From Nocardiopsis kunsanensis DSM 44524 (lineage in GTDB: Bacteria > Actinomycetota > Actinomycetes > Streptosporangiales > Streptosporangiaceae): DNA of 64,000 bases. Shown here piece after piece: positions 29,056 through 38,546 of the stretch. The DNA lies in the NCBI RefSeq assembly GCF_000340965.1, contig NZ_ANAY01000006.1, positions 124,001 to 188,000 on the forward strand. Reading direction: 5' to 3'. Under the pieces are notes generated by a model. The model was given only the letters and a program-made list of their open reading frames with translations, was not told where the DNA came from and made no database searches. Position 1 is the first letter of the stretch, and each line of letters starts with the position of its first letter. The position numbers and the translations under genes were made by a program.

Positions 29056-29172
29056 TCGTCCGAACACCACGCCAGAGTAACGCCGGACACAACCCTTTCG
29101 TTCCTGTGGCGTCCACAGGCACACGCGGCGGGCACCCGTCGGGCTCCCGCCGTACGCCCTTGCGGGAGGGGG

Positions 29173-29790
29173 TCACTGGGCGACGCGGCTCCCCCCTCGT
29201 TGACGGGCCTCCATGGCCATGGCGTGCTTGACCAGTGTGACCAGGACCCGGACGACGGAGGCCTTGTCCCGCGCGTCGCAGTGCACGATCGGCACCTCTC
29301 CCGGAAGGTCCAGGGCGTCGCGCAGTTCTTCGGTGCCGTAGAGCGGGTCGGGGTCGAACGCGTTGACCGCCACCACGAACGGCATCCGTTGCTGGCGCTC
29401 GAAGTAGTCGAGGGCCTGGAAGGTGTCCTCGAGGCGGCGTACGTCGGCGAGCACGACGGCGCCGAGCGCGCCGCGTACCAGGTCGTCCCACATGAACCAG
29501 AAGCGCTGCTGGCCGGGGGTGCCGAACAGGAAGAGGGTGAGGTCGGTCTCCAGGGAGATGCGCCCGAAGTCCATCGCCACGGTGGTGCTCGTCTTGTCGG
29601 GCGTGTGGCTGAGGTCGTCGACACCGGTACTGGCCGCGGTCACCGCGGCCTCGGTGCGGACCGGAGGGATCTCCGAGACGGCACCGACGAACGTGGTCTT
29701 CCCGACCCCGAACCCGCCGGCGATGATGATCTTGGTGGACAGTTCGGAGGGCGCCTGAGGATTGTTCGTGCTGTTGACTGGATCGATCAC
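29173..29790 (-). CDS. Conservon-type small GTPase (CvnD/MglA-like)
   Basis: 205 residues. The P-loop is AGGFGVGKTTFVGAVSE, the switch region FGRISLETDLTLFLFGTPGQQRFWFMWDDLVRG, and the NKxD-like motif is degenerate (VNAFD). This matches CvnD proteins, the last member of actinobacterial conservons (CvnA sensor, CvnB roadblock, CvnC DUF742, CvnD GTPase), which act like eukaryotic G-protein modules. No cvnA-C genes lie upstream in the window, so the gene looks solitary. The start is GTG 29790 with AGGA upstream; 117 bases separate its stop from secA2. Confidence 0.85.
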   Translation of the reverse strand: MIDPVNSTNNPQAPSELSTKIIIAGGFGVGKTTFVGAVSEIPPVRTEAAVTAASTGVDDLSHTPDKTSTTVAMDFGRISLETDLTLFLFGTPGQQRFWFMWDDLVRGALGAVVLADVRRLEDTFQALDYFERQQRMPFVVAVNAFDPDPLYGTEELRDALDLPGEVPIVHCDARDKASVVRVLVTLVKHAMAMEARQRGGSRVAQ

Positions 29791-30598
29791 AGTAAGTCCT
29801 AGCGGGAAGGCCGGGCCCGGTCGGCGTGCTCTCACTCGGCCCGGTCGGGAGGGGCACGGCGGCCCCCGGTGCCGAACCACCCCGGGAGCGGCCGCTTCTG
29901 GAACCTAACACCGGAAGGCGGAGCGGGAGGGCGATTGCCGGAGCCGGGCCCCTGGGCCAGGGATCGGTTCGGGGCGCGGACCGGGCGATACGACGCGGCG
30001 ACCAGGCACGGAAGGATGAGGGAGTGCCCGGGAAGCCGAATGGTGGGATTTACACCACTTCGGGACGCACCGTGACCAGATAAGCACAGAACACTACCCG
30101 CAGAGGACGACTTTACGACATTGTGAGTGACCGTTTTCGGCCGCTTTCGGTCGCGCCGATCCCTGTCCGCCGAGGGCACAGAAGTCTACGGTGGAGGCAG
30201 GGCACCCGCTTCGACCGAGTACGGACTCCTGGCACGAGGACGCGAACGGCGCGGGGCCCTGACGGCGCACTCGCGCGCCCCGGGGTACCGACGTCTCGCT
30301 CTTCGGCGTCGGCACCGGGTACGAGAGCCGTCGATCGGACCCCACCGGTCCACTCCCGTCCATGTGGGCCGGTGGGGTTCGTATCGGACCACCGGCCCCT
30401 GTTCGGCGGTCGCCGAACCGGCCGTCCCCGACGCGGGCCCCACTGCACAGCGCCGACCGGAGCCACGGAGGACCCCACCGAACAGGCCCTAGGATGGAGA
30501 CCCTCCCCGTCCTGTTCGGCGCCGGTCCGCGCCGTGGTCGTGCCCGGGCGGGGAGCGACCGAATTCCGTACTCCGCCCGAGGGAGCCGAGAACCACCC
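29791..30598. other. Long intergenic region between the GTPase gene and hisS
   Basis: 808 bases between divergent genes. Open frames exist but have arginine/proline-rich, non-protein-like translations and I do not support any. A TGGTG-GGATTTA-CACCA inverted repeat at 30041-30057 lies on the GTPase side, in the least GC-rich part. GTTCGGCG-gt-CGCCGAAC at 30401-30418 lies on the hisS side. Neither was matched to a known regulator and no T-box was recognised. Confidence 0.45.
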
Positions 30599-31912
30599 AT
30601 GTCCGATCAGCGCGTCGTCCGCCCCACCCCGATCAGCGGTTTTCCCGAATGGACCCCTCAGGTCCGGGCCGTGGAGCAGCGCTGGCTGGACCATATCCGC
30701 GCGGGCTTCGAGTCCTTCGGTTTCGCCTCGGTGGAGACACCGTCGGTGGAGAACCTGGACGTGCTCATGGCCAAGGGCGAGACCTCCCAGGAGGTCTACA
30801 CGCTGCACCGGCTCCAGGCGGACGCCGAGGACGACTCCGACGCCAAGCTGGGGCTGCACTTCGACCTGACGGTGCCGTTCGCGCGCTACGTCGCGCAGCA
30901 CTTCAACGAACTCACGTTCCCGTTCAAGCGCTACCAGATGCAACGCGTGTGGCGGGGTGAACGCCCGCAGGAGGGCCGTTTCCGCGAGTTCACACAGTGC
31001 GACATCGACGTCATCAACGTGGACTCGGTGCCGCTGCACTTCGACGCCGAGCTGCCGCGCATCGTGCACCGGGTGCTGGCGCCGCTGGACATCCCGGCCT
31101 GGACCCTCAGCCTCAACAACCGCAAGGTGCTGCAGGGTTTCTACGAAGGGCTGGGCATCGAGGAGCCGATCGCGGTCATCCGCGCCGTCGACAAACTGCA
31201 CAAGGTCGGCGACGAAGGGGTCCGCGGGATCCTGCTGTCGGAGGGGCTGTCCGGGGAACAGGCCGACGCCTGCCTGCGCCTGGCCCGCATCAAGAGCACC
31301 GGCACCGACGTGGCCGACCGGGTGCGCGAACTCGGGGTGACCTCGGACCTGCTGGAAGAAGGGCTCCAGGAACTGACCTTCGTCCTGGAGGATCTGGCCG
31401 ACGTGCCCGGCGTGGTCGCCGACCTGTCGATCGCCCGGGGGCTGGACTACTACACCGGCACCGTGTACGAGGCCTCCTTCGACGACGACCCCGGCTACGG
31501 CAGCATCTGCGCGGGCGGCCGGTACGAGGACCTCGCCGGCCAGTTCATCCGCCGCAAGCTTCCCGGTGTCGGTATTTCCATCGGCCTCACCCGGATCTTC
31601 GCCAAGCTCGTGGCCGAGGGCAGGATCGAGGAGGGGCCCAAGTGCCCCACCGACGTGCTGGTCGTGGTCCCCGGCGCGGAGCGGCGCGCGGACGCGCTGC
31701 GCACCGGTGAGGCCCTGCGCGCACGCGGGTTCGACACCGAGGTCTTCCACTCCACCGCGAAGGTGGGCAAGCAGATCCAGTACGCGTCGAAGAAGGGGAT
31801 CCCGTTCGTGTGGTTCCCGCCCTTCGACGACGAGGGCTCCCACGAGGTCAAGGACATGGCCGCCGGCGAGCAGGGGCCCGCCGACCCCGCGACCTGGTCC
31901 CCCGGGGCCTGA
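30599..31912 (+). CDS. hisS: Histidyl-tRNA synthetase
   Basis: 437 residues. Class II motif 2 is in FKRYQMQRVWRGERPQEGRFREFTQCD (read in two overlapping blocks), the HisA motif is IARGLDYYTGTVYEA, and the glycine motif is GGRYEDLAGQF. It charges tRNA-His. The ATG at 30599 begins MSDQRVVRPTPISGFPEW; GGGAG is 14 bases upstream, a rather long spacing. It carries a typical C-terminal anticodon-binding domain (DVLVVVPGAERRADALRTGE). Confidence 0.95.
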   Translation: MSDQRVVRPTPISGFPEWTPQVRAVEQRWLDHIRAGFESFGFASVETPSVENLDVLMAKGETSQEVYTLHRLQADAEDDSDAKLGLHFDLTVPFARYVAQHFNELTFPFKRYQMQRVWRGERPQEGRFREFTQCDIDVINVDSVPLHFDAELPRIVHRVLAPLDIPAWTLSLNNRKVLQGFYEGLGIEEPIAVIRAVDKLHKVGDEGVRGILLSEGLSGEQADACLRLARIKSTGTDVADRVRELGVTSDLLEEGLQELTFVLEDLADVPGVVADLSIARGLDYYTGTVYEASFDDDPGYGSICAGGRYEDLAGQFIRRKLPGVGISIGLTRIFAKLVAEGRIEEGPKCPTDVLVVVPGAERRADALRTGEALRARGFDTEVFHSTAKVGKQIQYASKKGIPFVWFPPFDDEGSHEVKDMAAGEQGPADPATWSPGA

Positions 31913-31927
31913 CCCCGGGCCGCCTCC

Positions 31928-31968
31928 GTGTGGTGCCGCCCCGGCTCTGCGGCCGGGGCGGCACCACG
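31928..31968 (+). terminator. Terminator after hisS
   Basis: Strong inverted repeat with arms GTGGTGCCGCCCCGGC and GCCGGGGCGGCACCAC just past the hisS stop. Confidence 0.85.
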
Positions 31969-32132
31969 TCCGCCCGGACCATGGGAACCGGGTACCGGAC
32001 TGCCGGAACCGGCCATTCCCGAGACAACACACCCCTCGGGTGGGACACTGTTCCCCAGGAACCTCCCCGTCCCGGCCTCCGCCGCACGCTCACGACGGGG
32101 TTGCCCGCACCGGCATCCAAGTGAACGAGGCC

Positions 32133-34592
32133 ATGTCCCACCCCCGCCACAACCTGCCGCTCTCCACCGGTGAGTTCCTCCGCTTCGTCGGACGTGAACG
32201 CGACATCGTCGACCTGTGCCGGCTCCTGGGCACGGCACGGCTGGTCACGCTCACCGGCACCGGCGGGATCGGTAAGACACGCCTGGCTCTGCACGTGGGT
32301 GAACGCCTGCTCCGACGATTCCCCAACGGCATCCGCTACATCGATCTCAGCGAGTCCACCCACCACGGCCAGGCCCTGCGCACGGTCGCCAACGGGCTCC
32401 AGGCCGTGGAGGACGACGCCCGTACGACCACCGAGTCGATCATCACGGCCCTGCGTACGCAGAACATGCTCCTGCTGCTCGACACCTGCGAGTACGCCGT
32501 CGGGCCGATGGCGCAGCTGTGCCAGGCGATCCTGCGCGACTGCCCGCGTGTACGCATCCTCGTCACCAGCCGCCAGCCCTTGCACGTGCCCGAGGAGAAC
32601 ATCTGGCGGGTCCCCCCGCTCTCCCTCCCCGCGCGCCCCACGCCCACCGACCCGTACGCGTCCTCGCCGGCCCCGCTCCCCCGCCGCGACATCCAGCGCT
32701 ACGAGTCCGTACGCCTGTTCGTCACCCGCGCCCACGCGGCACGTTCGGGCTTCGAGATGACACGGGAGAACTCCGGTTACGTCGCGGAGATCTGCCGGAT
32801 GCTCGACGGCATGCCCCTGGCCATCGAACTGGCCGCCGCCCGGGTACGCGTGCTGTCGGTGCAGCAGATCCTGCGCCGCCTGGACGACCGTTTCCAGCTC
32901 CTGACCAGTGACGGCTCCGACGCCCTGCCTGCCCGCCAACGCACTCTGCGTGCGGTCCTGTCCTGGAGCCACGAACTGCTCAGCGAACCCGAACGTCTGC
33001 TCCTGCACCGGCTGTCGGTCTTCAGTACCTGGTACCTGGAGGCCGCCGAGGAGGTGTGCTCCGGCGAGGGCGTCGACCCCACCGACGTGCTCTCGCTGCA
33101 TTTCTCCCTCCTGGACAAGTCCCTCATCGTCATGGACGTGGAACTGGACGGGCTCACCCACTACCGCCTGCCCGAGACCGTGCGTGCCTACGCCGCCGAG
33201 CAACTGGCCGCCGAGGGCTGCGTGGACCACTACTGGGGACGTTTCCTCGACTTCTGTGTCGGGCGGACCGAACAGCTGCTCGAGCGTGCGCGCGGCCCCC
33301 TGTCCTGGCGGGAGCGGGTAGGCAGCCTGCGCCTGCACGACCACCACCGTGACAACTACGGCCGACTCATCATGTGGGCCCTCGCGCACGGCCGCGTGGA
33401 CGACGCCCTGCGCTTGTGCACGGGACTGCGCACCCACTGGAACGTGCGCGGTCTGGCCTCCGAAGGCAGCTGGCGCCTGGAGCGGACCCTGGAGACCGAC
33501 CCGGACGGGCAGGACCCGCCCTTACGAGCGCTGGGCCTGGCCCTGGACGCCGAGCTCCGGCTGGACCTGGATCCGGCACCGGAGGTCGCCACGCGCGCAC
33601 GCCTCGCGCTCGAGGCCGCCCGTGCCTGCCGTGCCCCGGAGGCGATGGCCACGGCCCTGACGATCCTGGCGCAGTTGGGTCTGCGCACAGGAGGCGATCT
33701 CGAGGAGAGCGAGCGCCAGGCCTCCGCGGCCTGGTCGTGGGCCGAGCGTGCCCAGGACCCGGTCACGGAGGGTGCCGTCCTCGAGGTCTCGGCGCTCCTG
33801 GCCCGTCGGCGCGGCGACGGCGACACGGCCCTGCTCCACCTCAAGCGCCGCACCGTGCGCGCCGAGGAACTCGGTGACCAGTGGAGCCGGGCCCGGGGCC
33901 TGCACCTGCTCGGTGTGCTCGCGGCCGAGCGGCGCGAGTTCGCGCCGGCGCGCGCCCTCATGGAGGAGGCCCTGGAGGTCTTCACCCACCTGCAGGCCAA
34001 CCCGGCCACGGCCCGGTGCTCGCGTGCCCTGGGCCGTCTCCATCTCTCGGAGGGCCGCCCGATGGAGGCGCGCGAGCCCCTGTCGACGTCACTGCGGGTG
34101 AGTTTCGCTTCGGGGCAGCGCATCGCCGTGGCCCGGGCTCTGGAGGCCCTGGCGGAGCTGGCTCTGGCCGAGGGGGAGGCCGAGCGGGCGGCCGCCCTGG
34201 TGGGAACCGCCGCCGGCCTGCGCGAATCCTTGCAGCGCCCGTCGGCCGAGACGGTGCGGCTGCGCTCGGCCATCGAGCGTTCCGTCGGCCCCGCACGTGC
34301 TGCGGAGGCATGGGGGGCCTGGCGTGCTCTGCCTCTGGAACAGGTGCGCGACCGGGCGCTCGCCTTCCCCACCCGGGAGGAGGCCCCGCAGCCCGAGGAA
34401 CTCACCCGGCGCGAACGCGAGATCGCGGAGTTGGCGGGACAGGGTCTGTCCAACCGGGAGATCGCTGCCCGGTTGAGCATCAGTCAGGCCACTGCGGCGC
34501 GCCACATCGCCAACATCTTCCGCAAACTCTCGATCTCCTCCAGGAGGCAGCTGACCGGCTGGGCCTCGCAGGGCGAGACCGGCGCACCGTGA
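32133..34592 (+). CDS. NB-ARC/TPR LuxR-family regulator, copy 1
   Basis: 819 residues: an N-terminal STAND ATPase (FVGRERDIVDL; Walker A TGTGGIGKTR at 41-50; Walker B-like MLLLLDTCEYA; MPLAIELAAARVRVLS), a long TPR-like helical region (about 400-730) and a C-terminal LuxR helix-turn-helix (ELTRREREIAELAGQGLSNR, then IAARLSISQATAARHIANIF). Such proteins are signal-gated regulators whose ligand binds the ATPase or TPR part. ATG 32133 has GAGG only 2 bases upstream; an in-frame GTG is at 32121. It is followed 143 bases later by a paralogue of the same architecture. Confidence 0.88.
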   Translation: MSHPRHNLPLSTGEFLRFVGRERDIVDLCRLLGTARLVTLTGTGGIGKTRLALHVGERLLRRFPNGIRYIDLSESTHHGQALRTVANGLQAVEDDARTTTESIITALRTQNMLLLLDTCEYAVGPMAQLCQAILRDCPRVRILVTSRQPLHVPEENIWRVPPLSLPARPTPTDPYASSPAPLPRRDIQRYESVRLFVTRAHAARSGFEMTRENSGYVAEICRMLDGMPLAIELAAARVRVLSVQQILRRLDDRFQLLTSDGSDALPARQRTLRAVLSWSHELLSEPERLLLHRLSVFSTWYLEAAEEVCSGEGVDPTDVLSLHFSLLDKSLIVMDVELDGLTHYRLPETVRAYAAEQLAAEGCVDHYWGRFLDFCVGRTEQLLERARGPLSWRERVGSLRLHDHHRDNYGRLIMWALAHGRVDDALRLCTGLRTHWNVRGLASEGSWRLERTLETDPDGQDPPLRALGLALDAELRLDLDPAPEVATRARLALEAARACRAPEAMATALTILAQLGLRTGGDLEESERQASAAWSWAERAQDPVTEGAVLEVSALLARRRGDGDTALLHLKRRTVRAEELGDQWSRARGLHLLGVLAAERREFAPARALMEEALEVFTHLQANPATARCSRALGRLHLSEGRPMEAREPLSTSLRVSFASGQRIAVARALEALAELALAEGEAERAAALVGTAAGLRESLQRPSAETVRLRSAIERSVGPARAAEAWGAWRALPLEQVRDRALAFPTREEAPQPEELTRREREIAELAGQGLSNREIAARLSISQATAARHIANIFRKLSISSRRQLTGWASQGETGAP

Positions 34593-34735
34593 TCACAACG
34601 CACTGAAGCACTTGCACAGTGCGCGTGCACCCGCTAAGACAGGAATCCCACGCACCTCCTCCGTCCCGACATGATCGGACCTCGCCTCGTTCGACCACCC
34701 CTGCATGTGAGGCCCGGTCCTGCCCCTGACTACTT

Positions 34736-37243
34736 GTGAAGGCCATGGCACCTCTGACCGCCCCGGCGCGACACAACCTTCCGAGGCCCAATACGGGTTT
34801 CGTCGGTCGCGAGCGGGATTTGAGCGACCTGCTCCGCCTCCTCGGCTCCAGCCGTTCCGTCACCCTCTGCGGCCCCGACGGCATGGGCAAGACCCGGCTG
34901 GCTCTGCGCGTGGCGGAACAGTCCACTGTGTCCTTTCCCGACGGCGTGTGGTTCGCCGATCTCAGTGACACCCGCACGCCCATCGACGTCTTCGCGCGTA
35001 TCGCGGCGGCCGTGGGTGTGGTCGAGGAAGCCGGGCGACCGTTGTCGAACACGGTGTCCCAGGCGTTGCGCCATCGCCGCCTGCTGTTGGTCCTGGACGG
35101 GTGCGGGCACATCGAGGCGGCGGTCGACGAGGTCGGCAAGGAGCTGCTGGCCTCGTGCCCGCAGGTGTCGTTGTTACTGACCAGCGAGGCCCCGATCCGG
35201 CTGCCCGGTGGCACCGTGTGGAGGGTCCCGCCGATGGCGCTGCCTGCCGCCTCCCGCAACGCGCCCCCGCCGGACCCGGCCGAGTCCGAGGCGGTGCGCC
35301 TGTTCCTGGACCGCGCCCGCACCCGCGACCCGCGCTTCTCCGCCACCGCGGACGAGCTGGAGGAGATCGCGCTGCTGTGCGACATGGCGGGCGGGGTCCC
35401 GCTGGGGGTGGAGGTCATGGGTACCTGTGCACCCGAGGTCGGCCCCAGCACCCTGGCGATGAAGCTGCGCGCACACCTGTCGTCGCCCTCGGCCCGCCCC
35501 GGTCCCGGACAGGCGGTCTCGCGCAGCCAGGTCCTGCCGCTGGTCCTGGAGTACGCGTACCTGGGGCTGTCCGAGCGCGAGCGTGTACTGCTGCGCCGTC
35601 TGTCGGTCTTCCGCGGCTGGGACCTGGAACTGGCCGAGCGGGTGTGCGCCGACGAGAGCCTGCCCGAGGGCGAGATCCTGGACCTGCTCACGTCGTTGCA
35701 CAACCGTGCGCTGATCACGGTCACGGGCGAGGTGGAGAACCGGGTCCGGTACTGCCTGCCGGATGCTGTGCGTACGTTCGCCGCCGGGCGTCTGGCCGAG
35801 GCCGGGGAGAGCGAGCTCATGCAGCGCCGGCTCACGGACCGGATGCTGGAGATGGTCGAGCACCTGGGTCGGCAGCTGGAGTCCAGCCGTGCCATGCCGT
35901 GGACGGAACGGGACGCCGGCCGCCAGCGGGTACTGACCGAGTACGACACCTTGAGAGCTCTGGTCAGCCACTCGCTGGACACAGGGGACGCCGAACACGG
36001 GCTGCGCCTGTGTGTGGATCTGGTCTCGCACTGGGTGAGCCACAACAGCTACGCCGAGGGCGCGCACTGGATGGACCGGCTCCTGGCGACGGAGGAGGCC
36101 GCCAAGGCCCCCTCTCTGGCGCGGGCGTACGTGGCCCGTGCCCAGCTCGCGCGGGTGCAGCGCGACCACGCCCATGCGCTCGCGTTGGGTGGGGAGGGCC
36201 TGCGTCTGGCCCGGGAGTCCGGCGAGGACCGGTACGTGCGCACGGCCTTGAACCTGCTCTCCCTGGTGGAGGTGCGCGAGCGGCGGACCGACAGTGCGTC
36301 GGTACGGGTCGAGGAGGCGCTGCGCTTGAGCCGGGAGACCGGCGATCTGTGGGGCGAGGCGATCTGCCTGGGTACCCGTGCCGCGCTGGTGGCGCAGCAG
36401 GGCGATTTCCCGACCGCCGATCAGCACTACAACGCTGCGCTGGACCTCTTGCGGAGCATGGACCACCGCTGGGGTGTCGGGATCACCCTCATCGGCCAGG
36501 CCCGTGCGGCCGAGGAGGCCTCCGACCTCATGACCGCGGACCGCTGTTATCGGGAGGCCCTGGACACCCAGAGGCTGATCGGTGCGTCGGGCCAGGAGGC
36601 GCTGTGTTTGACGGGGATCGGTCGGATCGCGCAGGCGCAGGGCCACACCGGGCAGGCCTACGACTACCTGTCCGAGGGCCTGCTGTTGAGCCTGTCCACG
36701 GGGCAGCGCTGGGCGGCGGCCCAGGCGCTGATCTCGATCGCCCGGGTGGCCTTCGGCCAAGGTCTGCGTGAGCCCGCCTGCCGCCTGGCGGGTGCGGCGG
36801 CGTCGGTGCGCGAGCGGCTGGACCTGCCCACGAACCCGGCACCGTGGCCCTTCGGTGACGCCGGGCAGGAGGCCGGGGATCACGGACGGTTGGTGCGCTG
36901 GTGGGAGCAGGGTGCCCGGCTCGAGCTGGCCGATGCGGTCACGGAGGCCGAGTACCTGATCGACGAGGCGCGCAAGCCCGTTTCGCAGCGGCGCCTGCGG
37001 GACCCTGAGCCGGAACCGGATCCCGGTACCCCCGAGCCCGGGTCGGAGCCGCCCGAGAAGTGCCTGACCAAGCGGGAGGTCGAGGTCGCGGACCTGGTGA
37101 GCCGTGGGTTCACCAACCCGCAGATCGCCGAGGAGCTGTTCATCTCTCCCTCGACGGCCGCCCGGCACGTGGCCAACATCAACCGCAAGACCGGGTTCAC
37201 CTCCCGCACGCGGATCGGTGAGTGGGTCCGGCGGCACCGTTAG
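34736..37243 (+). CDS. NB-ARC/TPR LuxR-family regulator, copy 2
   Basis: 835 residues with the same order of domains as copy 1: FVGRERDLSDLL, Walker A CGPDGMGKTRLAL (about 45-57), LLLVLDGCGHI, a TPR-like region, and a LuxR helix-turn-helix at about 778-833 (CLTKREVEVADLVSRGFTNP, then STAARHVANINRKTGF). The two proteins are clearly related but diverged, so the duplication is old. The start is GTG 34736 or ATG 34745. A TGCATGTG octamer lies 27 bases upstream (34702-34709) and recurs in the palindrome cluster after this gene, suggesting a shared operator. Confidence 0.88.
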   Translation: MKAMAPLTAPARHNLPRPNTGFVGRERDLSDLLRLLGSSRSVTLCGPDGMGKTRLALRVAEQSTVSFPDGVWFADLSDTRTPIDVFARIAAAVGVVEEAGRPLSNTVSQALRHRRLLLVLDGCGHIEAAVDEVGKELLASCPQVSLLLTSEAPIRLPGGTVWRVPPMALPAASRNAPPPDPAESEAVRLFLDRARTRDPRFSATADELEEIALLCDMAGGVPLGVEVMGTCAPEVGPSTLAMKLRAHLSSPSARPGPGQAVSRSQVLPLVLEYAYLGLSERERVLLRRLSVFRGWDLELAERVCADESLPEGEILDLLTSLHNRALITVTGEVENRVRYCLPDAVRTFAAGRLAEAGESELMQRRLTDRMLEMVEHLGRQLESSRAMPWTERDAGRQRVLTEYDTLRALVSHSLDTGDAEHGLRLCVDLVSHWVSHNSYAEGAHWMDRLLATEEAAKAPSLARAYVARAQLARVQRDHAHALALGGEGLRLARESGEDRYVRTALNLLSLVEVRERRTDSASVRVEEALRLSRETGDLWGEAICLGTRAALVAQQGDFPTADQHYNAALDLLRSMDHRWGVGITLIGQARAAEEASDLMTADRCYREALDTQRLIGASGQEALCLTGIGRIAQAQGHTGQAYDYLSEGLLLSLSTGQRWAAAQALISIARVAFGQGLREPACRLAGAAASVRERLDLPTNPAPWPFGDAGQEAGDHGRLVRWWEQGARLELADAVTEAEYLIDEARKPVSQRRLRDPEPEPDPGTPEPGSEPPEKCLTKREVEVADLVSRGFTNPQIAEELFISPSTAARHVANINRKTGFTSRTRIGEWVRRHR

Positions 37244-37643
37244 CGGGCCCGGCCGTCGGAGGGCCGTTGCCGAACGACACGCGTGCAGGGGTGTAGATAA
37301 TGCATGTTCTCTCAATCTACATATGCACATGCACCGTCCCATGCATGTGCATCCGGCTTTCGGCACGCTAGGCTGCTGAGCACTGGGGCACCGGATCCAC
37401 CGCAGCAGGAAACGGGTCCGTGAGCCCCGGGCAGGCCGCCGCGCCCCGGTCCCGGGGCGGACGGCGGCCCCATCGACCCGGGTGACTTCCCGGGGTCCGG
37501 TGGGATCACGCGTCGGCGCGGGAGGCGTCCGGGGAGGGGCGGTCCCGCACCGGTCGACGCGATGCCACCGGGCTCGTCACGTGGAGGGGGCGTGACGAGC
37601 CCGGTAGCGGTCCCGCCGTCACAGAGTCGGAGTGGGGGAACGC
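37244..37643 (+). promoter_or_regulatory. Intergenic region with palindrome cluster and 14-bp hairpin
   Basis: 400 bases without a gene. At 37292-37352, in an A/T-rich patch, are TGTAGAT-N16-ATCTACA and then the perfect ATGCACATGCA-N8-TGCATGTGCAT, with another TGCATGT at 37301. Further on a perfect 14-bp hairpin (CCGGGCTCGTCACG/CGTGACGAGCCCGG, 37568-37604) ends 39 bases before the next start codon. TAGGCT at 37370-37375 could be a -10. The cluster looks like a multi-site operator and the hairpin like a terminator or attenuator. Confidence 0.5.
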
Positions 37644-38498
37644 ATGGGGGCAGGACTGTCTTCAGGAACCGACCGGCCGGGCCGGCATCTTCCGCGCAGG
37701 GATGCCCCGATCGGGTCACTCACCGGCGGGCTGAGCGAGCGGCTGCGTCTGCGTCCGACGCGCGGCGGGACGATCCGCGGCCGGGACCGCCGGGTGGACG
37801 GACTGACCTTCGCCGCGACCATCGAACAGGCTGCCGCCGGGCTCAGCCGCCGCGGCATGTGCCTGGGGGACGTGGTCGGGGTACTCGCCCCGGTCTCCCC
37901 GGAGCGGTTCCTGGCCACGTACACGGTGATGGCCGTGGGCGGGCGTGCTCTGCCGCTGTGCCCGTCGACGCCGACGGAGGACCAGGCGGCGGCGCTCGGT
38001 GCGACCGATGCACGGCTGGTCCTGGCTGACGCGGACCACACCGAAGCCGCACAGGAGTTGGCCGAACGCTCCCGGGTCCGCCAGATCATCTCCTTCGGTG
38101 ATTCGCGCGGGGCGACCCCGTTCGAGGAGCTCCTGCTTCCCAGCCCGGACGGCAGCGGTTACAACCCGTCCCGGGGGCTGTTCGACAACGGGGTCCTCGG
38201 CTACGAGACCACACCCGAGGGTTTGCTGACGACGCTGTACCCGCACAACGATCTACTGGCCCGGTTCACCGATCTGCGCGACCACCTGGGGCTGGCCCCG
38301 GAGGACGTCGTGGCGGTGGAGGACGGAGCGGACGAACCCACCGGTACGGCGCTGGTGGCGTCGGCGCTGTGGATGGGGGCGTGTGTGGTGGCCGGCAGCG
38401 ACTGTCCGCCGCCGGAGGGGCGTTGTGTGACGGTGCGCTGCGGGCGGGGCGCACCGGTACGGGTCGCCCCGCCGGAGAGCAGTGCGGGGGCCTTCTGA
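37644..38498 (+). CDS. Truncated adenylate-forming (AMP-binding) enzyme-like protein
   Basis: 284 residues from ATG 37644 (GGGGGAA upstream). Residues about 50-150 (VDGLTFAATIEQAAAGLSRR, GDVVGVLAPVSPERFLATYTVM, GGRALPLCPSTPTEDQAAAL) match the first subdomain of acyl-CoA synthetases and 4-coumarate:CoA ligase-like enzymes. Full-length members are about 500-550 residues. The ATP-binding P-loop (SSGTTGxPK type), the YGxTE motif and the C-terminal lid are missing. It therefore cannot be a complete ligase. It may be a remnant or a repurposed sensor; the reading frame is intact and codon use is normal. Confidence 0.65.
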   Translation: MGAGLSSGTDRPGRHLPRRDAPIGSLTGGLSERLRLRPTRGGTIRGRDRRVDGLTFAATIEQAAAGLSRRGMCLGDVVGVLAPVSPERFLATYTVMAVGGRALPLCPSTPTEDQAAALGATDARLVLADADHTEAAQELAERSRVRQIISFGDSRGATPFEELLLPSPDGSGYNPSRGLFDNGVLGYETTPEGLLTTLYPHNDLLARFTDLRDHLGLAPEDVVAVEDGADEPTGTALVASALWMGACVVAGSDCPPPEGRCVTVRCGRGAPVRVAPPESSAGAF

Positions 38499-38546
38499 GG
38501 GCGCAGGGGTGCACCCGGGCACCGGGGCGCGGATGACGCGTCCGGT

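Noticed and set aside
30127..30492. 121-residue frame upstream of hisS
   Set aside because: Arg/Pro-rich translation, no ribosome site and poor third-position bias after the first 20 codons.
29791..30598. T-box riboswitch upstream of hisS
   Set aside because: I could not find the T-box consensus or a specifier hairpin; T-boxes in actinobacteria are mostly on ileS.
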